Assembly (NCBI GenBank): GCA_023213395.1 | Contig: CM041465.1 | Location: 146,761,741-146,825,740, forward strand | DNA length: 64,000 nucleotides | Reading direction: 5' to 3' | Origin: Cycas panzhihuaensis | Lineage: Eukaryota > Cycadophyta | Shown: piece after piece, positions 59,083 to 64,000 of the stretch | Position numbering within the stretch: position 1 is the first letter of the stretch | How the letters are laid out: each line of letters opens with the position of its first letter | The notes under the pieces: generated by a model | The model's input: the letters and a program-made list of their open reading frames with translations, nothing else | Told to the model about the DNA's origin: nothing | Database searches by the model: none | Position numbers and translations under genes: made by a program

Positions 59083-61900
59083 TGCGGGGCGGTGATCCAA
59101 CGCCTAGCGGAAAGGGCATAAAATAATATGCTAAGTAAGCTAGATAGCGAGGATCATACCTCGCAGGACGTCCGTCTTGGAGCGCTGCACGGATCGCAAG
59201 GTGCCTGGTTGCTTCCAGGTAGCCATGCAAAGACGAGGCCTTCCTACCCTTCGGATGGCCGGGAAGGAAAGGGAAACCTCGCGCGTTGCGGCTTCTCAAG
59301 GCAATGAGAAGGCGACGAGGGGGGCAACCAACCTAATGTGTAACGGATGTGAAGTAAAGTGTGGCTAAGGGGTATAACATAAACAGGTCTTCTATTCCTA
59401 TGCTATGCAAAGTAAAGAAATAGCGCGAGGAAGTAAATGTGAAATAAAAGATTGTTTTCCTTTTTCTTTATGTTTCCTTATCTATCACGGTAAATGTAAA
59501 GAGACGGAAAAAAGCGTAAAGGAAATACGACAGAAATGCGAAGAATACATGGATCCGGCGTTCGAGTAGAAGCACCGATTCCCCCTCTAGGTTGCGCTCC
59601 TTTCCTCCTTCCTCCGTGCATGCGACGTCGATCGATAGTGATGAAGGGGGTTTATTTACCTCCCCTTGAGCATGCAAGAACTAGGTAAAATGAAAGGAAG
59701 AAAAGCAGAACTCAAAACAAAAGGGGAGAAATATTGTGCGAGAGTCGACCAGCAATGGGTTGATCTCGCGCACCACTTCCTCCAATGCGATCCTGCGAAC
59801 AAACAGAGAGAATGCCTTCCTCTCAGGAGAGAGGCTACGAAGCACGACAAGGTATATATATATATGGAAACGAAATCAACTAAGCTAAATAACTTGAGTT
59901 ATGCACCAAAACGTAGCAAAAATGAAACAAAGCCGCATGATAAGCATATAAACTGTCATGCACCATAAAGCATACTATATGGGACTGAGTATAGCCTCGG
60001 GATGGCTAACTCACCCATGAGAGGTCTCCACGGGGTTCGGGAAAGCAATGCTAGCAGGCAACAAGGTGAGACAGGTAGTGGCAGGTTACCTACACCAAGA
60101 GGAAGGCTCAAACCAACTCTCTTAGGCTTCCCTAGCTCTGTTTCCTAAGAAAGCGCGGGTGGTAAAGGGAGAGAGGACAAGGGACGGAACCCTTGGGGAG
60201 AAGGACAGCAATGGGGGACGGAACCCCGCCTATCTCCCTCAAATCCTCGTGTGAAACCCTTTATACCGGCTAACTCAAAAAAGGGCGAAAGAGAAAGCTA
60301 AGAGGGAGAGGATGAGTCTTAAGGAAATGTAAGAAAATGTACCCAATCTAGGATAGCGCTATAGCAAGCTACAACTAGCTAAGATTACTTTCATTGAATG
60401 ACAAAGGAAATATCAAAGAAAGTGCATGCAAAAAGGGGAAAAGAGCTTGCAAGTAGAACAATAAAAAGCAAGGAAAAAAGCACCAACAAGAGACAAGAAA
60501 TACCTTGAATGAGAAAGAGCATGTATGCATGCACTTGGCTACTTGGAGCAGCAGCAACAAGCAATGTCTAAGGGCTGGTTTTGAGTGTCTTTTGTAAGAG
60601 AATGGAAGGAGGAAGCTCCATGCAAGTTAGGAGCTAGAAGTTGTCCTTTGGAGTAGTCTCTCTAGTGAAGAAATCCCTTGGAGCTTTGAGTATTTGTGAG
60701 GGAGAGTGGAACTTACGGTGGAGAACCGTAGGGGGCAGCAATGGCCCTGCAACTCTAGTTGGTAGCAGCCCACTTCACCTCTGTTCAACTGCTGTACATG
60801 AAGTTCTTCTATTACTGTATCTTTTCCTTGTCTTTTTGTGAAGAGTTGCTCTTAGAAATCTTGAAAAGTGAGCTCTAGAATGATGCAAATGAGAAGAAAA
60901 AAGGCCTTTATGCCTTAGGCATAGTAAGTGAACGTTGGGGGCATTGGGGCACCTCCAATCGTATGGAGCCACGCGGTAGTTCTGCGAAAAAAACGTGGAC
61001 ACTGTCGTGTGGTTCTTTTTTTTAAATTTCGAACAGTCGTACCGCGGCGAACTCGGTACCGCTACAAACTCCGCGGTACCGCCTAGTTTACCGCGGTATC
61101 AACCCGAAATTTAAAAAAAGAGAAAAACATAACATAAAAATCAGGTTTTTGGGGCAAGGTCAAAGGCTAAGCTTGAAATACATCAATTGGGAGAAGGCCT
61201 AGGCAGTGGGCAAGTACCCAAAACGATGCAAAGAGTCCTAACTAAGGATTAAATCGAACTTAGAAAGGATGGCAACGCAAACGACATGTTGCAGCATGAG
61301 CAAGCAAACTGGCAGAAACGATCCCGGGAAACTGTGGAGACACCATGGGTGGCTGTACGCCATACGGGGCGTAACATTCGCTGAGGAATGCCCCCGCTGT
61401 GAGTCGTCATAGGCTGAGGGGTGCCGTTAGGCACATGCATTATGAGCAGCAACAAACAATGATGCAGGTATATGTCAATCAAACTATTCTAAATTACCTT
61501 AATTAATCATGGGTAAGAAAAGTAAGAACATATACCTGAACAAACCTGTGTCGATGCGTCTCGAGTCCATTCCCAATAGCTGGGAAACACGCCTCGCAAG
61601 AGAGCCTCACTGCTCGGAAGCGTAATGTGATGGCGAATGCTGACAATCAAGAAATATAAGTAGCACATACATATATATATAAAACAATAAAGAGCGGCAC
61701 GTGGACCAAGGGCATAGGCAAGTGTCGTGGCGGAACGCGTAGACAAGGGAGACGGAAACGAGGGCAACGTAGGGGCTGCCTACGCGTCCTCTAATCATTG
61801 ACCTGAAACTGAAATAAGTAGTAACACGAGATGCCCCCGTTGCCAAGGTGCAACGTGAAGTGAGAGGGCATCCAACAAAGTAGAGCAAGCACATCTAACT
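59083..61900. other. GC-rich block, possibly LTR and 3' region of a younger minus-strand element
   Basis: Composition changes abruptly at about 59,083 from AT-rich relic to GC- and CpG-richer DNA. Open frames on both strands (for example 59,177-59,368, 59,666-59,968, 61,607-61,894) carry no recognisable domain. TATATATA tracts occur at 59,851-59,865 and 61,669-61,680. No LTR partner lies in the window; one may lie beyond 64,000. Confidence 0.4.
61014..61121. repeat. Inverted repeat enclosing CGGTACCG-type motifs
   Basis: CTTTTTTTTTAAATTTCG (about 61,014-61,031) and CGAAATTTAAAAAAAGAG (61,105-61,122) are near-perfect inverted arms. The 73 bp between hold ACCGCGGC, CTCGGTACCGC, CCGCGGTACCGCC and TACCGCGGTA in succession, themselves palindromic. 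Confidence 0.85.
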
Positions 61901-61941
61901 AACAGCATTGGAGGTTTGGGCACGGGCCAGCCGGGCAAGTC

Positions 61942-62360
61942 TCAAGGGCGGTCGTCAAGAAGAGGGAGGCGACGCTCAAGGATGAGGCGGACGAGGCTGT
62001 CGGCCTCAGCATTGAGGTGCCTCGGAATATGCTGGATATCCACTGACGAGAAACAAGCCAGGAGAGACCTGGCAGCAGACGCAAGGGTTCTCAAGTGAGG
62101 GCATCGCACCTGGTAAACCTAGGTGAGATGGGACACCACGACCTGAGAATCGCAAAACAACACAATGGAACCGCGATGGAAACGAAGAGCATCAGTAAGG
62201 GCCTCAATAACGGCCATGTACTCGGCTTCGTTATTGGTAGCCTCGGGAAGAAAGACTCCGGAACGTAAGTAGTCATGTCCAGAGGGACTACGAAGAATCC
62301 ACGCAATGGAAGGTCCGGTTGCTGGTGACTTCCACCATCGGTGAAAACGAGGAGAGACAT
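61942..62360 (-). pseudogene. RNase H domain (RVT_3/RNase HI type), recently broken
   Basis: Starts ATG at 62,360 with LLVFTDGGS (first catalytic Asp). A one-base shift follows within about 10 codons. Then come SIAWILRSPSGHDYLRSGVF and ATNNEAEYMAVIEAL (catalytic Glu), GSIVLFCDSQVVVSHLT (Asp), a TAG at 62,119-62,121, and in the same frame LLACFSS, DIQHIPRHLNAEADSLVR (final Asp). It ends TGA at 61,942. All four D-E-D-D positions survive, so only one frameshift and one stop separate it from an open domain of about 138 residues. No RT or integrase is next to it. It could be a detached archaeal-type RNase H of a gypsy element or a host RVT_3 gene. Confidence 0.85.
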
Positions 62361-63057
62361 GGTCGGGTACTAGGCTCTGGAAGTGAACAAATAGTGATGC
62401 AAGCAAAAACAAAGACTCGAATAGCAAGCGTGAAGTGGGCCAAGAAGGGTAGGAGGACCTAGCAATGAGGTTACCTGAGAACGAGAGCAAGCAATCAGGG
62501 CACTGACTGGGAGTAGGCGGAGAGAAGGCACCCTGAAGTCCCCAAAAGTTGCTTCGGGAAGCAAAACATGCCCTCAGACGGGGGAGCATTTCCTTTGGGT
62601 GGCCCTAGGGGCGAAAAAGCGCTGCGAAAAAGAGTCCGGGGTGACGAATCGAGCCAAACGAGTATAAACTCGGGCATACACGGGAGTAGCGCACAAAACG
62701 ATGAGAAAGGGCCCTGCCAAAAGTGCGAACATGAGGCGCCATAAATGCCCTCGCAAGAGGATGCAAGAAGGGCATCCATGGAGCACAATAGGCGGCAGGG
62801 CCAGAAGGCAAAGGTTATCAGCGTGATGAGATGGTCCCAACAACTGTCACGAGGCCAAAAACGGAAGTAGTGCCCGCCGGGGCCCCTGCCTATATAAGGA
62901 AAACGAATGAAAATCGGATTCATTTTCACCGGCTCTCGTGTGAAACCAGAGCTTTTTCCTTACAACGCGGAGCGTTACTCGATTTCAGAGGCACGCCGAA
63001 GACGATCTGACCGTCAGATTTGCGCGAGGAGATAGTCATCACGATCGCGGGGACACT
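62361..63057. promoter_or_regulatory. Region between divergent RNase H and PMD frames, with TATA
   Basis: GCCTATATAAGG at 62,888-62,899 (plus) is a strong TATA for a plus-strand transcript. Its complement also reads CTTATATAGG, usable on the minus strand. Open frames on the minus strand here (62,495-62,929) have no known domain. Confidence 0.45.
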
Positions 63058-63510
63058 ATGGCGACCGTCCGGCCAGATCCAGTGAGTGGATCTAACGAAA
63101 CCTTTGTCATTTCAAAATTTAAAAGTTAATTACTTTTTAATTAATTTTTAATACTTTTTATGCCCCTTATGGGCGATTAGAGACCTCTCGGAGTCCGAAT
63201 CGACCTGAGAAGAGGCAGGACCCGCATTAGCACTGTCCCGGTGGCCCCACATGGGGTCCACCATAAAATTTCGATTTTCCAGCCAAAACCCCTTTTAGGG
63301 GTTGTTGGCATCGCGCCAAGATCACCAAGACCGTGATTTTGGCCACGGGATCACAGGAGGGAAAAAGAGCACCACGGGGCCCATTCCAAATTTAGCGGTA
63401 CCGCTAAATTTGGAGCGGTATGCAGGCAGAAAATTAGAAAAATAAGAAAAGGGGGCCCAAACAGCCCTCAAAACCAGAAAAGAAAACCAACAAGACGGCT
63501 ATGAGCCTAG
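63058..63510 (+). other. Possible short first exon and intron upstream of the PMD frame
   Basis: ATGGCGACCG at 63,058 is in a good plant start context, and CCAGTGAGT follows 24 nt later as a donor-like site. An in-frame acceptor (CCTAG) ends at 63,510. A better-looking acceptor (TCGATTGCAG, ending 63,554) is out of phase with this exon. The model is therefore uncertain and this may just be 5' UTR. Confidence 0.3.
63385..63414. repeat. 30-bp perfect palindrome
   Basis: From 63,385 to 63,414 the sequence is its own reverse complement, centred on GCGGTACCGC with AAATTT in each arm. It shares the CGGTACCG core and AAATTT arms with the structure at 61,014-61,121. Confidence 0.98.
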
Positions 63511-64000
63511 ATGACTGCTAGGAGACTAACTCGATCGACTTTTGTCGATTGCAGTGCTATCGCGGTGGATAACTGCGAGAACGTCGGCATGCCCATCCTG
63601 AGTTACCTGGAGATGTCGACGGAGGCAGACAGGGTGATCTTGAAGAGATGCGGCCTGTACAAGGCCTTGAAGACCCCCCAGTTCGCATCAGATCAGCGGC
63701 TCCTAGTGGACATAGTGTCGCATTGGGACAGGAGGAGGCACGTGTTTCACTTGCCTCAGATAGGAGATATCACCATTGCCCCGGAGGATGTTAGACGGAT
63801 CCTAGGGGTGCCAGCGACAGGGAGACCCGTGAGACTGAGGAGGTTGCCTAAGATCGAGGCAAAGACACCGGAGGTGGCCTGGGCCTCACGGGAGACAGTG
63901 GCAGAGGGGAGCTCCCCTTCAAACAGTACTCATGTCAGGGATTCCTCGGGCGAGGAAGCTCATTTTGCTATGCATTCTGTTCTGGATCTCTCGGAGACAG
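63511..64000 (+). CDS. Plant mobile domain protein, N-terminal part (runs off window)
   Basis: An unbroken frame of 163 codons from ATG 63,511 to the window end, with an in-frame TAG just before (63,508). After a short lead (MTARRLTRS) it reads MPILSYLEMSTEADRVIL, GLYKAL, QRLLVDIVSHWDRRRHVFHLP, then GDITIAPEDVRRILGVPATG and RPVRL. This is the conserved start of the PMD fold (PF10536): a helix with trp-aspartate, the FHLP motif, the TI-x3-DV motif and LG-x-P-x-x-GRPV. The second part is Ser/Glu-rich. PMD proteins act in the nucleus in silencing and genome stability when they are host genes; many copies travel in retroelements. The intact frame and high GC suggest a young element or a live gene. 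Whether the upstream exon at 63,058 is used is unknown. Confidence 0.75.
   Translation, partial: MTARRLTRSTFVDCSAIAVDNCENVGMPILSYLEMSTEADRVILKRCGLYKALKTPQFASDQRLLVDIVSHWDRRRHVFHLPQIGDITIAPEDVRRILGVPATGRPVRLRRLPKIEAKTPEVAWASRETVAEGSSPSNSTHVRDSSGEEAHFAMHSVLDLSET

Noticed and set aside
62495-62929. Minus-strand frame of 144 codons and overlapping frames before the RNase H relic
   Set aside because: Several overlapping frames are open together in GC-rich DNA, none recognisable; likely chance.
63058-63554. Splice model joining exon 63,058-63,081 to the acceptor ending at 63,554
   Set aside because: The best-looking acceptor gives the wrong phase for the PMD frame, so the simple start at 63,511 is preferred.
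1-64000. CRISPR arrays, bacterial operons, rRNA genes
   Set aside because: No regularly spaced short repeats, no Shine-Dalgarno-led gene clusters and no conserved rRNA segments seen; all evidence is of plant nuclear DNA.

Overview
This window looks like nuclear DNA from a seed plant with a large, repeat-rich genome. Two things point that way: layer upon layer of old, heavily mutated LTR retrotransposons (Ty1/copia and Ty3/gypsy), and one intact plant-specific gene, an EXORDIUM-like (Phi_1) gene. The age and depth of the nesting would suit a gymnosperm, but that is inference. I saw no bacterial-type operons, CRISPR arrays or rRNA genes. There is an assembly gap of 240 N at 28,031-28,270.

Left arm (about 2.3-22.8 kb): a decayed minus-strand Ty3/gypsy element (Z) was split by two Ty1/copia elements. 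Copia A (plus strand, 6,491-11,573) lies in its gag. Copia B (minus strand, 11,988-21,713) has a perfect 5-bp target duplication. A third element, copia C (14,521-18,994), sits inside B. Reading across the insertion points recovers collinear pieces of one gypsy gag-pol. From 22.8 to 29 kb the sequence is mostly unassigned and holds two diverged tandem duplications.

Gene island (about 29.2-31.8 kb): GC-richer DNA with a single-exon EXORDIUM-like gene on the minus strand (29,523-30,524), a TATA box and poly(A) signals. It is the only gene that looks functional from end to end.

Right arm (about 32.5-59.1 kb): element D (32,569-39,271) has a second element, E, inserted in its 5' LTR, and E in turn carries an LTR of a third family (F). 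An inverted relative of that LTR lies at 41.1-41.7 kb. Next comes a plus-strand Tat-like Ty3/gypsy element (G; gag from about 43.6 kb, pol to 56.2 kb), whose gag is split by copia H (44,048-51,048). Downstream of the G pol, on the opposite strand, is a decayed plant-mobile-domain (PMD) gene (about 57.8-59.1 kb). It is interrupted by a textbook TRIM, a 358-bp miniature LTR element with perfect TSDs.

Right edge (about 59.1-64 kb): an abrupt change to GC-rich, younger-looking DNA. It holds a recently broken RNase H domain on the minus strand that keeps all four catalytic acidic residues, a 30-bp perfect palindrome, a cluster of CGGTACCG-type repeats within an inverted repeat, and an open PMD reading frame on the plus strand that runs off the window. 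The two PMD copies, one dead and one open, in opposite orientations with an RNase H relic between them, are the most unusual arrangement here.
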